Positions 1 through 8,056 of a DNA stretch of 64,000 bases are shown in pieces. The position numbers and the translations under genes are program-made. Position 1 is the stretch's first letter. Every line of letters begins with the position of its first letter. The notes beneath the pieces are model-generated. The model saw nothing but the letters and a program-made list of their open reading frames with translations. It ran no database searches and was not told the DNA's origin. Source of the stretch: Pseudomonas sp. P7548 (GTDB lineage Bacteria; Pseudomonadota; Gammaproteobacteria; Pseudomonadales; Pseudomonadaceae); the NCBI RefSeq assembly GCF_013386585.1, contig NZ_JACARO010000013.1, forward strand, positions 62,001 through 126,000, written 5' to 3'.

Positions 1-412
1 TGAACTCAAGCGTGTGGGCCAGCGCCTGGGGTTCGACGACGCGCAACTGCTTTCAGTAGCCATCGACCCGGAACAAGGCCCCGGTAACCTGCTGATGCTG
101 GAGTATGTACACGAACACGTCACCGAGGTGTTCAGCGCCTTCGGCATGCACAGGCTGCGTGCCGAAAAGGTGGCTGACCAGGCCATCGAGCAGGCGCAGG
201 AATGGCGTTGCACGCAGACGGCAGTGGGTGAACATTTGGCCGATCAACTGCTGCTGCCAATGGCAATGGCCGGTGGTGGCAGTTTTACCACGCCGCACAT
301 GAGCGACCACTTGCACAGCAATATGCAGGTGATCCAGCGCTTCCTGCCGGTGACGATTGATAGCCATGTGCTGGAAGAGGGCGGGTTGAAAATCGAGTGC
401 CGCGCGCTTTAA
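1..412 (+). CDS. rtcA: RNA 3'-terminal phosphate cyclase, C-terminal part (5' end outside window)
   Basis: The reading frame is open from base 2, so the start lies upstream of the window. The visible 137 or so residues match the C-terminal half of RtcA, which uses ATP to convert an RNA 3'-phosphate to a 2',3'-cyclic phosphate in the cytoplasm. The motif GEHLADQLLLPMAMAGGG contains the His of the family's HxxDQ-like active site, which is adenylylated in E. coli RtcA (assignment from memory of the family). The end TPHMSDHLHSNMQVIQRFLP is also typical. The gene ends convergently against the LacI-type gene, with a 4-base overlap. rtcB and rtcR are not visible. Confidence 0.9.
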   Translation, partial: ELKRVGQRLGFDDAQLLSVAIDPEQGPGNLLMLEYVHEHVTEVFSAFGMHRLRAEKVADQAIEQAQEWRCTQTAVGEHLADQLLLPMAMAGGGSFTTPHMSDHLHSNMQVIQRFLPVTIDSHVLEEGGLKIECRAL

Positions 413-1452
413 AGGTTCTCCGAGGTCACGATCTGCGGCGCAATGTACATCCGGTGCCGCACCGGGTCGAAGGTCTCGGCGGTCTGCAAATCCACCAGCA
501 ATTCGATCAGCGCCGTGGCCGTCTGGCGCGGTTGTGAATCCATCACCACATCGATCAGGCCTTGGCGCAACGCCTGGCGTGACAGGTCGGTGGACTCCTG
601 CAGGATGCAGCACAGCGCCGGCCGCTTGGGCAACTGCGCCAGGGCGCTGATGATGCCGTCTCCGCCGCCGCCCACGACGCACAGGCCGCGCAGGTCTGTG
701 TGCCGGGCGATGAGGTCGAGGGTGGCCTCTTCGGTGATGTCGCTGTTGTCCAGGTTGATCAGCGGTTCCAGTGGCTTGAGCCCCGGCGCGTGTTCGGCCA
801 GGTAACTGTGCAAGCCTTCGACCCGCGCCTGGTGGCCGAGGAAGCGATGGCCGCCTAACAGAATCCCCACGCTGCCTTTGCGCGCCCCACAGGTGCGGGC
901 CAGCAACCAGCCCATGGTGCGCCCGACCACATGGTTGTCCTGGCCCACGTAGGGTTCGGCGGCGTGCTCGTGGATATCCGAGAGCAGCGCCACCACCGGC
1001 ACGCCGGCTTCGCGGATTTGCGCCAATGTGGCGTTGATCAGTGGGTGGGCAAAGCTGACCACGGCGAGGGCGTCGCATTGCACGGCCAGGTGTTCGATCT
1101 GGGCGGCGATCACGCTTGGCGTGCGATCCACGATGTACTCGAACTGGCAGCTGAGGTTGGCACCGGCATGACGCTGCGCCGCCTCGCCAATCGCCTGCGC
1201 CAGGCTGGCGTAGAACGCCTGGGCGGTGGCCAGCAGCAAGATGCCGAAGCGATACGTGGGGCGACGTTCACGAATGCGCTGGCCGATCAGCCGCGCGGCA
1301 AAATAACCCACGGCTTCGGCCGCCTGGAACACCTGTTCGGCAGTCTGCGGGTTGACCGGCGCCCGTGCATTCAACACCCGGTCCACAGTCGCCACGCTGA
1401 GCCCCGCATGAGCAGCAACGGTGGCGATGGTCGGGCGTTTACTGTTGTTCAT
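409..1452 (-). CDS. LacI-family transcriptional regulator
   Basis: This is a 347-residue protein with an N-terminal LacI helix-turn-helix (about residues 7-30, ATVAAHAGLSVATVDRVLN) followed by a periplasmic-binding-protein-like sugar sensor domain to the C-terminus. I chose the ATG at 1452 because the HTH begins right after it and a G-rich Shine-Dalgarno (GGGGG) precedes it. The longer frame to 1569 would translate a REP element. It is divergent from the desaturase/ferredoxin/reductase/isomerase genes, so it most likely controls them. The ligand is inferred to be a cyclitol- or sugar-like compound. The intergenic region has several TGATAG boxes that are candidate operators. Confidence 0.88.
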   Translation of the reverse strand: MNNSKRPTIATVAAHAGLSVATVDRVLNARAPVNPQTAEQVFQAAEAVGYFAARLIGQRIRERRPTYRFGILLLATAQAFYASLAQAIGEAAQRHAGANLSCQFEYIVDRTPSVIAAQIEHLAVQCDALAVVSFAHPLINATLAQIREAGVPVVALLSDIHEHAAEPYVGQDNHVVGRTMGWLLARTCGARKGSVGILLGGHRFLGHQARVEGLHSYLAEHAPGLKPLEPLINLDNSDITEEATLDLIARHTDLRGLCVVGGGGDGIISALAQLPKRPALCCILQESTDLSRQALRQGLIDVVMDSQPRQTATALIELLVDLQTAETFDPVRHRMYIAPQIVTSENL

Positions 1453-1469
1453 CTGAACCCCCGAAGTTT

Positions 1470-1497
1470 GTAGTGAGCGGGCTTGCCCCGCGCCGCG
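1470..1497. repeat. REP-type element (TAGTGAGCGGGCTTGCCCCG family)
   Basis: This is a single REP-like half with a GCGGGC/GCCCCGC core, sitting just upstream of the LacI-type start codon in its 5' leader. The same family recurs at 7204-7311 and 25531-25760. Confidence 0.75.
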
Positions 1498-1552
1498 TTG
1501 TATCAGACAAGTTTGAGGCGCCAGGCATACCAAGGCGCGTGCAAGCACCACG

Positions 1553-1600
1553 TGATAGAAAACTATCAAGCCCCACCGCGCCTGGATGATAGCTTGATAG
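1553..1600. promoter_or_regulatory. Cluster of TGATAG boxes, candidate LacI-type operators
   Basis: The string TGATAGAAAACTATCA (1553-1568) is a perfect 6-bp inverted repeat around AAAA. Two more direct TGATAG copies lie at 1587-1592 and 1595-1600, and CTATCG at 1640-1645 overlaps the proposed -10 of the downstream operon. The position between a LacI-type gene and its divergent operon supports operator function. That these are the bound sites is an inference. Confidence 0.55.
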
Positions 1601-1617
1601 GGAATGGATTCAAGGCC

Positions 1618-1646
1618 TTGAGGGTGAATTACCCGTTCTCTATCGT
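1618..1646 (+). promoter_or_regulatory. Candidate sigma-70 promoter for the desaturase operon
   Basis: TTGAGG (1618-1623) and TATCGT (1641-1646) are separated by 17 bp. They lie about 50 bp upstream of the desaturase ATG and just downstream of the TGATAG cluster. The hexamers are imperfect, so this is a suggestion only. Confidence 0.35.
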
Positions 1647-1693
1647 GGGTTTCGCAAAGCCCCTGAAACCCACGCTTGCGGAGAACAATAACA

Positions 1694-2782
1694 ATGCCTC
1701 AACCCACCCGACGCGACTACAGCCTCACCGGCCCCGAAGCGGCCCGCGCGGCCGAAAAAGGCCTGGTGTCAGCGAGCTGGTACCAATCGCCGATTGCCCG
1801 TAAACGCATGAAGGAACTGATGCAGCGCCGCGACGGCCCGGCCTTGCGCGACACCGCCCTGTGGGTGGCCACACTGTTCGCCACCGGTTTTGGCGGCTAC
1901 TGGTTCTGGGGCACCTGGGCCTGCGTGCCGTTCTTCATGGCCTATGGCGTGCTGTACGGCACCGCCTCCAACCCGCGCTGGCACGAGACCGGCCACGGCA
2001 CGGCGTTCAAGACGCGCTGGATGAACGACGGGCTGTATCAGGTCGCCAGCTTCATGTGCATTTTCGAACCCCATGTGTGGCGCTGGAGCCATGCGCGGCA
2101 CCACACCGACACCATCGTGGTGGGTCGCGATCCGGAGATCGTCGAACCGCGTCCGCCCAGCTTCCTGATGATGTTCCTGAGCCTGTTCAACCTGCCCCTG
2201 GCCTGGAAAACCTTCAGCGGCGTGGCGCGCCATGCCGTCGGCAAGATGAGTGCCCAGGAGGCCGATTTCATCCCTGAATCCGAATGGCCCAAGGTGTTCC
2301 GTGCGGCGCGGATCTGGGTGGGTATCTATGCCGTGATCATCGGCGCCGCGCTGTATCTACACAGTTGGCTGCCGCTGATGCTGGTGGGCCTGCCGAGCCT
2401 TTACGGTGCCTGGCTCGGCTACCTGTTTGGCCTCACTCAACACGTCGGCCTGGCCGAAGACGTGCTCGACCACCGCAGCAACTGCCGCACGATCTACATG
2501 AACCGCGTGCTGCGTTTTATCTACATGGACATGAACTACCACCTCGAACACCACATGTACCCGATGGTGCCGTACCACGCCCTGGCCCAGTTGCACGACG
2601 AGATCCGCAACGACTGCCCGCCGCCCTACGCCAACCTGCTGGAGGCCTACAAGGAAATCCTCCCGACCATCTGGCGCCAGCGCCGCGACCCGAATTACTT
2701 CATCCAACGCCCGAGCCCTTGTAGTGAGCGAGCTTGTCGAGGCGTCGAACCGTCGCGCTGGGCCGCGCAGCAGCCCCAATAA
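1694..2782 (+). CDS. Fatty-acid-desaturase-type di-iron oxygenase, MocD-like
   Basis: The 362-residue membrane protein has the three histidine clusters of the desaturase/hydroxylase family: HETGH (97-101), HARHH (133-137) and HLEHH (283-287). Hydrophobic segments lie near 53-90 and 205-250. The ATG at 1694 has GGAG about 11 bases upstream; an upstream TTG at 1676 is less likely. The next two genes encode a Rieske ferredoxin and a ferredoxin reductase, so together they form a three-component oxygenase like MocDEF, which demethylates the rhizopine 3-O-methyl-scyllo-inosamine in Sinorhizobium (known for that system; substrate here inferred). The last 20 residues are encoded by REP-like DNA and look like an accidental extension. 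An alkane- or lipid-type substrate is a possible alternative. Confidence 0.85.
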   Translation: MPQPTRRDYSLTGPEAARAAEKGLVSASWYQSPIARKRMKELMQRRDGPALRDTALWVATLFATGFGGYWFWGTWACVPFFMAYGVLYGTASNPRWHETGHGTAFKTRWMNDGLYQVASFMCIFEPHVWRWSHARHHTDTIVVGRDPEIVEPRPPSFLMMFLSLFNLPLAWKTFSGVARHAVGKMSAQEADFIPESEWPKVFRAARIWVGIYAVIIGAALYLHSWLPLMLVGLPSLYGAWLGYLFGLTQHVGLAEDVLDHRSNCRTIYMNRVLRFIYMDMNYHLEHHMYPMVPYHALAQLHDEIRNDCPPPYANLLEAYKEILPTIWRQRRDPNYFIQRPSPCSERACRGVEPSRWAAQQPQ

Positions 2783-2866
2783 CGCCACCGCGTTTTTCCA
2801 GACAAATTCCGACCGTCGATCTTGGGGCCGCTTCGCAGCCCAGCGGGAGCGAGCTCCCTCGCCACA
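2721..2866. repeat. Degenerate REP elements overlapping the desaturase 3' end
   Basis: GTAGTGAGCGAGCTTG at 2721 and GCGGGAGCGAGCTCCCTCGC near 2840-2860 are two different REP-type cores flanking the desaturase stop codon. The first is translated in frame as the C-terminal tail of the desaturase. Confidence 0.65.
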
Positions 2867-2896
2867 AGGTCAGCCGGTCACCCGGAGACAAATACC

Positions 2897-3217
2897 ATGA
2901 ACGACCAATGGATCGACGTCTGCGCCGTGGGCGAAATAGACGAAGAAGACGTGCTGCGCTTCGACCACGGGCCGCACACCTACGCGGTTTACCGCTCGGC
3001 CGACAATGAATTCTTCGCCACGGCGGGCCTGTGCACCCACGAGAAAATCCACCTCGCCGACGGCCTGGTGATGGACCACATCATCGAGTGCCCCAAGCAC
3101 AACGGGCGCTTCGATTACCGCACGGGCAAGGCCCTGGGCGCGCCGGTATGCGTCAACCTCAAGACCTATCCGGTGCGGGTCGAAGCGGGGCGAGTGCTGC
3201 TCGCTGTCATGGCCTGA
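2897..3217 (+). CDS. MocE-family Rieske [2Fe-2S] ferredoxin
   Basis: This 106-residue soluble protein has the Rieske cluster ligands in CTHEKIHLADG (C46, H48) and CPKHNGRFD (C65, H68). It is about the size of small oxygenase ferredoxins and carries no signal peptide. The ATG at 2897 has GGAGA 9 bases upstream; the longer frame upstream reads through the REP elements. It lies between the di-iron oxygenase and the reductase (2-nt gap to the latter), so its job is most likely to carry electrons from the reductase to the oxygenase. Confidence 0.92.
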   Translation: MNDQWIDVCAVGEIDEEDVLRFDHGPHTYAVYRSADNEFFATAGLCTHEKIHLADGLVMDHIIECPKHNGRFDYRTGKALGAPVCVNLKTYPVRVEAGRVLLAVMA

Positions 3218-3219
3218 TA

Positions 3220-4419
3220 ATGAATGCACCCCTGATTATTGTCGGTGCCGGCCATGCCGGTGGCCGTGCGGCGCTGACCCTGCGCGAAGAGGGCTACACC
3301 GGGCGCCTGATCCTGATCGGCGATGAAGCGCACGTGCCCTACGAACGACCGCCACTCTCCAAGGGCTTGTTGCAGGGCACCACGGACCTGGCCGGGTGCA
3401 GCCTGCTCAACAGCGAGCGACTCGCCGAATTGGGCATCGAGCATCTTGCCGGTCACCCGGTGAGCCGGTTGGAGCCTTCGCAACATCGCCTGCAATTGGC
3501 TGACGGCCAGTGGTTGCCTTACGCCGGGCTGTTGCTGGCGACCGGGGGCAGGGCACGGCGTCTGCCCCAGGAACAGGCCAATGTGTTTTACCTGCGCACC
3601 CATGATGAAGCCCTGGCCTTACGCAGCGCGCTGAACCCCGGCACGCGGCTGGTGGTGGTCGGTGGCGGCTTTATCGGCCTGGAAGTGGCGGCGACCGCAC
3701 GTGGGCTTGGCTGTGAAGTCACGGTGCTGGAGGCCGGGCCACGGCTGGCGGGCCGCGTGCTGCCACCCGTTATCTCGCAGGCGCTGTTGGACCTGCATCG
3801 CGAACACGGCGTGGACGTGCGATTGAATGTGGCGCTGGAATCCATCCAGGCCGACGGCGTGTTGCTGGTCGACGGGCAACGCTTGCCCTGCGAGCGCGTC
3901 GTGGTCGGTATTGGCATGCAGCCGAATATGGAACTGGCCGCCGCCGCAGGGCTGGAGGTGGGGCAGGGTATCCGTGTCGATGACTATCTGCGTACCAGTG
4001 CGCCCAACATTTATGCGGCGGGTGATGTGTGTGAGTTTCGCCTGGAGGGCCTCTATCAGCGCCAGGAGACCTGGCGCAACGCCGAGGCTCAGGGGCGGCA
4101 TGCGGCGTTGAATCTGTTGGGGCGTGAAGTGCCGTTCGAAACGATCCCGGGTTTCTGGTCCGATCAGTACGACTGGGGCTTGCAGACCGTGGGGGTGCTG
4201 ACGCCGTTGATGATCAGCCGCCCACTGGCGGGAGGCGGCATGCTGCTGTTTTACCTGGATGCCGATCAGCGTTTGCAAGGTGCCTGCGGCTGGGCCCAGG
4301 GCAACGGCGTGGCCAAGGACATCAAGCTGTGCGAACGCCTGATCACCGCACGGACTGCCCTCGACGCCGCCACGCTGGCCGATCCCGGGCAGTCCCTCAA
4401 ACACCTGCTGCGAGGCTGA
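3220..4419 (+). CDS. Ferredoxin reductase, FAD/NAD(P)-dependent (MocF-like)
   Basis: The 399-residue flavoprotein has an N-terminal FAD-binding GAGHAGGRAA, the ERPPLSKGLL motif of oxygenase-coupled ferredoxin reductases, a second dinucleotide fold (VVVGGGFIGLEVAA) for NAD(P)H, and AGDVCEF near the FAD. The C-terminal about 80 residues match the reductase C-terminal domain. The ATG at 3220 is 2 nt after the ferredoxin stop, which implies translational coupling. It should pass electrons from NAD(P)H to the preceding Rieske protein. Confidence 0.92.
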   Translation: MNAPLIIVGAGHAGGRAALTLREEGYTGRLILIGDEAHVPYERPPLSKGLLQGTTDLAGCSLLNSERLAELGIEHLAGHPVSRLEPSQHRLQLADGQWLPYAGLLLATGGRARRLPQEQANVFYLRTHDEALALRSALNPGTRLVVVGGGFIGLEVAATARGLGCEVTVLEAGPRLAGRVLPPVISQALLDLHREHGVDVRLNVALESIQADGVLLVDGQRLPCERVVVGIGMQPNMELAAAAGLEVGQGIRVDDYLRTSAPNIYAAGDVCEFRLEGLYQRQETWRNAEAQGRHAALNLLGREVPFETIPGFWSDQYDWGLQTVGVLTPLMISRPLAGGGMLLFYLDADQRLQGACGWAQGNGVAKDIKLCERLITARTALDAATLADPGQSLKHLLRG

Positions 4420-4420
4420 T

Positions 4421-5245
4421 ATGCGCCAATTCCTGGTATTCCAATCCCTATGGGCCATGCAAACCGAACCCGGCCCGCTGGAGGCGCAACTCGACCGCAT
4501 CAAGGCTGCCGGTTTCGACGGCGTCACCGACCACTACTGGAAGCCCGCCGACGTTGCCCGGCTGCACGCGGCGGCCACGGCCAGGGGCTTGCAGATCGAA
4601 GGCCAGCTGTTCCCACAAAGCGTCGACGACCTGGCCGCAGCGTTGGACGTGATCAGCCGCCATGGTTGCCATCACCTCACGCTGCAAGCCGACGTGCGCC
4701 CGCGCACCCAAAGCGAAGCCGCGCGCTTGGTGGAAGGCTGGCAGCGATTGGCCGAGCAGGTGGACTTTCCGGTACTGCTGGAAACCCATCGCTATCGCCT
4801 GACCAACGACCTGCTGTTCACCCTCGACCTGCTGGCGCAAATGCCCGACTTGAAACTGCTGGCCGACCTGTCCCACTACGTGGTCGGGCGTGAGTTGCCC
4901 GAACCTGGCGCGCTTGAAGACGACGAACAGATCCGCACAATCCTGCGCCATAGCTGGGGCTTTCATGGCCGCGTAGCCAGCAGCGAGCAGGTGCAGGTTT
5001 CGTTGGAGTTCCCCCAGCACCAGGCCTGGGTGCAGCGGTTTACCGAGTGGTGGCGCTACGGGATCAGCGACTGGCTGGCGCGCCCCGACACGCCGCAGAG
5101 CTTGTCCTTCACCTGCGAACTCGGCCCGCCGCCCTATGCGATCACCGGCGCCGATGGCCACGAGATCAGTGATCGCTGGGCCGAAGCCTTGAAACTGCAG
5201 GCACTGATTCGCAACCTATGGCACCGCTGCACCGAGACCTCGTAG
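4421..5245 (+). CDS. Sugar phosphate isomerase/epimerase-like TIM-barrel protein
   Basis: The 274-residue protein belongs to the AP-endonuclease-2/xylose-isomerase-like superfamily that includes IolE, IolI and MocC. Likely metal ligands are in ETHRYR (E121, H123) and DLSHYVVG (D149, H152). It starts 1 nt after the reductase stop, so it is the last gene of the same operon. This suggests it isomerises, epimerises or dehydrates the product of the oxygenase step; the exact reaction cannot be read from the sequence. Its TAG stop lies inside a REP element (GTAGGAGCC), so the native C-terminus may have been altered. Confidence 0.8.
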   Translation: MRQFLVFQSLWAMQTEPGPLEAQLDRIKAAGFDGVTDHYWKPADVARLHAAATARGLQIEGQLFPQSVDDLAAALDVISRHGCHHLTLQADVRPRTQSEAARLVEGWQRLAEQVDFPVLLETHRYRLTNDLLFTLDLLAQMPDLKLLADLSHYVVGRELPEPGALEDDEQIRTILRHSWGFHGRVASSEQVQVSLEFPQHQAWVQRFTEWWRYGISDWLARPDTPQSLSFTCELGPPPYAITGADGHEISDRWAEALKLQALIRNLWHRCTETS

Positions 5246-5287
5246 GAGCCGGCTTGCCGGCGATGGCGCCCGTAAAATCGCCATCGG
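5242..5287. repeat. REP element (TAGGAGCCGGCTTGCCGGCGAT family)
   Basis: GCCGGCTTGCCGGC is an imperfect palindrome. GGCGAT and ATCGCC arms flank a short loop downstream. The element supplies the stop codon of the isomerase gene. Confidence 0.7.
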
Positions 5288-5334
5288 ATCTGCTAATCTG
5301 CCCGGGTCTTTAGCCCCCAGCCCGGACTCTCACC

Positions 5335-6285
5335 ATGTCGACATCCTCTGTTCAGCCGCCCCTGGAACCGCAATCCGTCTGCCACCCCATCACCAGCAGC
5401 GCCATCTTCATGGTCGCCACCCTTGCCCCCGGCAGTGAAGACACGGTGCGTGGCTGGTGCGCCGACATCGCCGGGCTGGTGCGTTCGGTGGGCAAGCGCG
5501 TGCCGGCGGGCAACCTCACGTGTGTGTGCGGGTTCGGTTCGGACGCATGGGACCGCTTGTTCGGCGCGCCACGCCCGGCCGCGCTGCACCCGTTCCGCGA
5601 ATTCGGTGTGCCAGGGCGCCTGGCGGTGTCGACACCGGGGGATATCCTGCTGCACATCCGCGCCGAGCAGATGGACCTGTGCTTCGAACTGGCCACCCAT
5701 CTCATGGCGGCCCTGGGCGACGCGGTGAAGGTGGTGGATGAGGTGCAGGGTTTCCGCTACTTCGATATGCGCAGCATCATCGGCTTTGTCGACGGCACCG
5801 AAAACCCGGTGGGGCGCAAGGCCGAGGGTTTCACCATCGTGGGGGACGAAGACCGCGAATTCCGCGGCGGCAGCTATGTGCTGGTGCAGAAGTACCTGCA
5901 CAACATGACGGCCTGGAACGGCCTGACGGTGGAGGCCCAGGAGAAGGTGATCGGGCGCACCAAGTTGTCGGATATCGAATTGGACGAGGAAGCCAAGCCG
6001 AGCAACTCCCACAGCGCGCTCACCGTCATCACGGACGAGAACGGTGAAGAAGTGAAGATCCTGCGCGACAACATGCCCTTCGGCCGGCCGGGGGCAGGGG
6101 AGTTCGGCACCTATTTCATTGGGTATGCACGTTCGCCGCAGCCGTTGGAATTGATGCTGGAGAACATGTTCGTCGGCCGCCCGGTGGGCAATTACGACCG
6201 CTTGCTGGATTTCAGCACGGCAGTCACGGGCGGGTTGTTCTTCGTGCCCTCGGCCGACCTGCTCGAAGAGCTGGCCGACCGCTAA
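5335..6285 (+). CDS. DyP-type heme peroxidase
   Basis: The 316-residue protein carries the diagnostic GxxDG motif (GFVDGTENP, distal Asp153), a likely proximal heme His in SNSHSAL (H226) and a downstream conserved Arg in ILRDN. It lacks a Tat signal, so it resembles the cytoplasmic class (YfeX/DypB type). Such enzymes oxidise dyes, Mn(II) or porphyrinogens with H2O2. The start ATG at 5335 has only a weak Shine-Dalgarno. No encapsulin gene is adjacent, so cargo packaging is not supported. Confidence 0.92.
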   Translation: MSTSSVQPPLEPQSVCHPITSSAIFMVATLAPGSEDTVRGWCADIAGLVRSVGKRVPAGNLTCVCGFGSDAWDRLFGAPRPAALHPFREFGVPGRLAVSTPGDILLHIRAEQMDLCFELATHLMAALGDAVKVVDEVQGFRYFDMRSIIGFVDGTENPVGRKAEGFTIVGDEDREFRGGSYVLVQKYLHNMTAWNGLTVEAQEKVIGRTKLSDIELDEEAKPSNSHSALTVITDENGEEVKILRDNMPFGRPGAGEFGTYFIGYARSPQPLELMLENMFVGRPVGNYDRLLDFSTAVTGGLFFVPSADLLEELADR

Positions 6286-6304
6286 CCACAATCCCCTGTA
6301 GGAG

Positions 6305-7177
6305 TCAGCTCAGCAGGCCGGTGCTGACTGCCACAATCAGGAATACCCCGAGCAACGCGCGGTAGATCACGAACGGCCAGGTAGAGAACCGCTCCAGGAA
6401 CTTCATCAGGCCCCAGATCGCGAAGAACGCCGAGACGCTCGCCACCACCAGCCCGAAGATCAGGTGCGGCCAGGCGTGGGCCGGCATGTCCGCATGCAAC
6501 AACACCCACAGTTCCTTCAAGCCGGCGAGGGCGATGGCCGGCAGGCCCAGCAGGAAGGAGAAACGCGCGGCTTCTTCACGCTTGAAGTTGAGGAACAGCG
6601 CGGCGGTGAGGGTGGAGCCGGAACGCGACACGCCCGGGATCAGCGCGCCAATTTGTGCAATACCCACGATCAACGCATCGCGCAGGCGCATTTCGCTCAC
6701 CTCGCGGGTGTGGCGTGCGCGCACTTCGGCCACGGCCAGCAACACCGCCATGACCACGCAGGAAATGCCGATCACCATCAACCCGCGCAACGGCGAGTTG
6801 CAGGCGTTCAGGGTTGAGGACAGCGCAAGGCCGGCAATCCCGATCGGGATGGTCGCCAGCACAATCGCCACCGCCAGCTTGAACCAGCGGTCGTTGTAGT
6901 CGCCCCGGCGCACCGCGCCGATGCTGCCGGTGGTCACCTGGCGCACATCACGCCAGAAGTAACTGACCACCGCCGCCAGCGCCGCCAGCTGCATGGCCGC
7001 CGAAAACGCCGAGCCCGGGTCTTGCCAGCCGAGCAGGGCCGGCACCACCCGCATGTGGGCCGTGGACGACACCGGCAACAACTCGGTAATGCCCTGGATC
7101 ACGCCCAGGATGAAGATCTGCAGGTAATCCAGGGAGGCAAAGCCCACATCCAGGCCGGCGGTACAGACGTTGGTCAA
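6305..7177 (-). CDS. uppP: Undecaprenyl-diphosphatase (UppP/BacA family)
   Basis: The polytopic inner-membrane protein of about 290 residues has both family signatures: QGITELLPVSSTAHMRV (catalytic Glu and the His/Ser region, near residue 30) and PGVSRSGST (conserved Arg). It dephosphorylates undecaprenyl pyrophosphate to recycle the cell-wall lipid carrier. No ATG fits the N-terminus. I chose the TTG at 7177, which has AAGGAC close upstream; a GTG a few codons later is the alternative. The longer frame upstream reads through REP DNA. It is monocistronic. Confidence 0.9.
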   Translation of the reverse strand: MTNVCTAGLDVGFASLDYLQIFILGVIQGITELLPVSSTAHMRVVPALLGWQDPGSAFSAAMQLAALAAVVSYFWRDVRQVTTGSIGAVRRGDYNDRWFKLAVAIVLATIPIGIAGLALSSTLNACNSPLRGLMVIGISCVVMAVLLAVAEVRARHTREVSEMRLRDALIVGIAQIGALIPGVSRSGSTLTAALFLNFKREEAARFSFLLGLPAIALAGLKELWVLLHADMPAHAWPHLIFGLVVASVSAFFAIWGLMKFLERFSTWPFVIYRALLGVFLIVAVSTGLLS

Positions 7178-7203
7178 AATACATGTCCTTAAAATGAATA
7201 ACC

Positions 7204-7311
7204 ATGCAGTGAGCGGGCTCGCCCCGCGCCGCGTCGGTCCAGACACCGCACACTCATGGGAGAAACCCGGAACCTGGTATGGCGCCGCGCGGGGCAAGCC
7301 CGCTCACTACA
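7204..7311. repeat. Paired REP elements (BIME-like)
   Basis: Two inverted copies (GTGAGCGGGCTCGCCCCGCG and its counterpart ending AAGCCCGCTCACTAC) are separated by about 55 bp in the gap between the divergent uppP and acetyltransferase genes. Confidence 0.8.
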
Positions 7312-7413
7312 ATTTTGGGGAAGTTTATTCTAAATGTTTCAGGATTTTGGACGGGGCCAGGTAAATCCGCAATCGGTTCAGCAAACAGAAAGGTTATGCA
7401 ATGTATTGGCCTG

Positions 7414-7451
7414 CGCAGGGCTTTTGTGAACAATGGCGCCCTGCGTTTTTT
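7414..7451 (+). terminator. Terminator-like hairpin in the leader of the acetyltransferase gene
   Basis: CGCAGGGC (7414-7421) pairs perfectly with GCCCTGCG (7438-7445) and is followed by six T residues, ending 14 nt before the ATG at 7465. No plus-strand gene lies upstream to be terminated, so attenuation, or the end of a short leader RNA, is possible. Confidence 0.5.
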
Positions 7452-7464
7452 GACCGAGAGCCCC

Positions 7465-7971
7465 ATGCCTGAAACCACCGTCGAATTGATCCAGACCGGC
7501 CCCGACGCCTTGGAGTTGATCCGCAATCTCTACCAGTACTACGCCTATGAGTCCTCCGACTGGGAACAGGAAGATGTCGAGTCCGACGGGCGCTTCTATA
7601 TCCACGACGAGCACCTGGTGCGCTACTGGGAAGACCCGCAATGGAGCGCCCACCTGCTGCTGGTGGAGGGTTACATCGCCGGCTTCCTGCTGATCGAAGG
7701 CAGCGAGTTGCCGGGTGTCGACGCCCTGGAACTGGCCGATCTGTTCATTCTCAAGCGCTACCGGCGCAAAGGCATTGGCCGCGCCATCGCCACCCAAGTG
7801 CTGTGCAGCGGCGAGCGCAATTGGCTGGTGCGTTTCTATGACCAGGACGAAGTGTCCCAGGCGTTCTGGCGCACGGTGCTGGACAACCTGCCGCGCCCGG
7901 TGCAAGCCCTGGAACTGGACGATGACCCGCAGCTGGTCAATTACCTGATTACGCGGGTGGCGCTGCATTGA
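7465..7971 (+). CDS. GNAT-family N-acetyltransferase
   Basis: The 168-residue protein shows the acetyl-CoA-binding signature of the GNAT fold (FILKRYRRKGIGRAIA, about residues 96-111), preceded by the beta-strand LELADLF. The acceptor substrate is unknown. The ATG at 7465 has a GAGAG Shine-Dalgarno. An in-frame ATG at 7396 would add 23 residues and would place the hairpin inside the coding region, so I prefer 7465. A strong terminator follows, so the gene is monocistronic. Confidence 0.85.
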   Translation: MPETTVELIQTGPDALELIRNLYQYYAYESSDWEQEDVESDGRFYIHDEHLVRYWEDPQWSAHLLLVEGYIAGFLLIEGSELPGVDALELADLFILKRYRRKGIGRAIATQVLCSGERNWLVRFYDQDEVSQAFWRTVLDNLPRPVQALELDDDPQLVNYLITRVALH

Positions 7972-7990
7972 GGATTGGCGGGTTCATCTA

Positions 7991-8015
7991 AAAGAGGCTT
8001 CGGCCTCTTTTTTTT
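7991..8015 (+). terminator. Rho-independent terminator
   Basis: AAAGAGGC-TTCG-GCCTCTTT is a perfect 8-bp stem with a UUCG tetraloop and a long T run. It lies 20 bp after the acetyltransferase stop. Confidence 0.9.
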
Positions 8016-8056
8016 GTCTGCGTTTCGGCCCATTCGCTGTAGCTGTCTCTGACTTT

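Noticed and set aside
5335..6285. Encapsulin cargo role for the DyP peroxidase
   Set aside because: No encapsulin shell gene is beside it.
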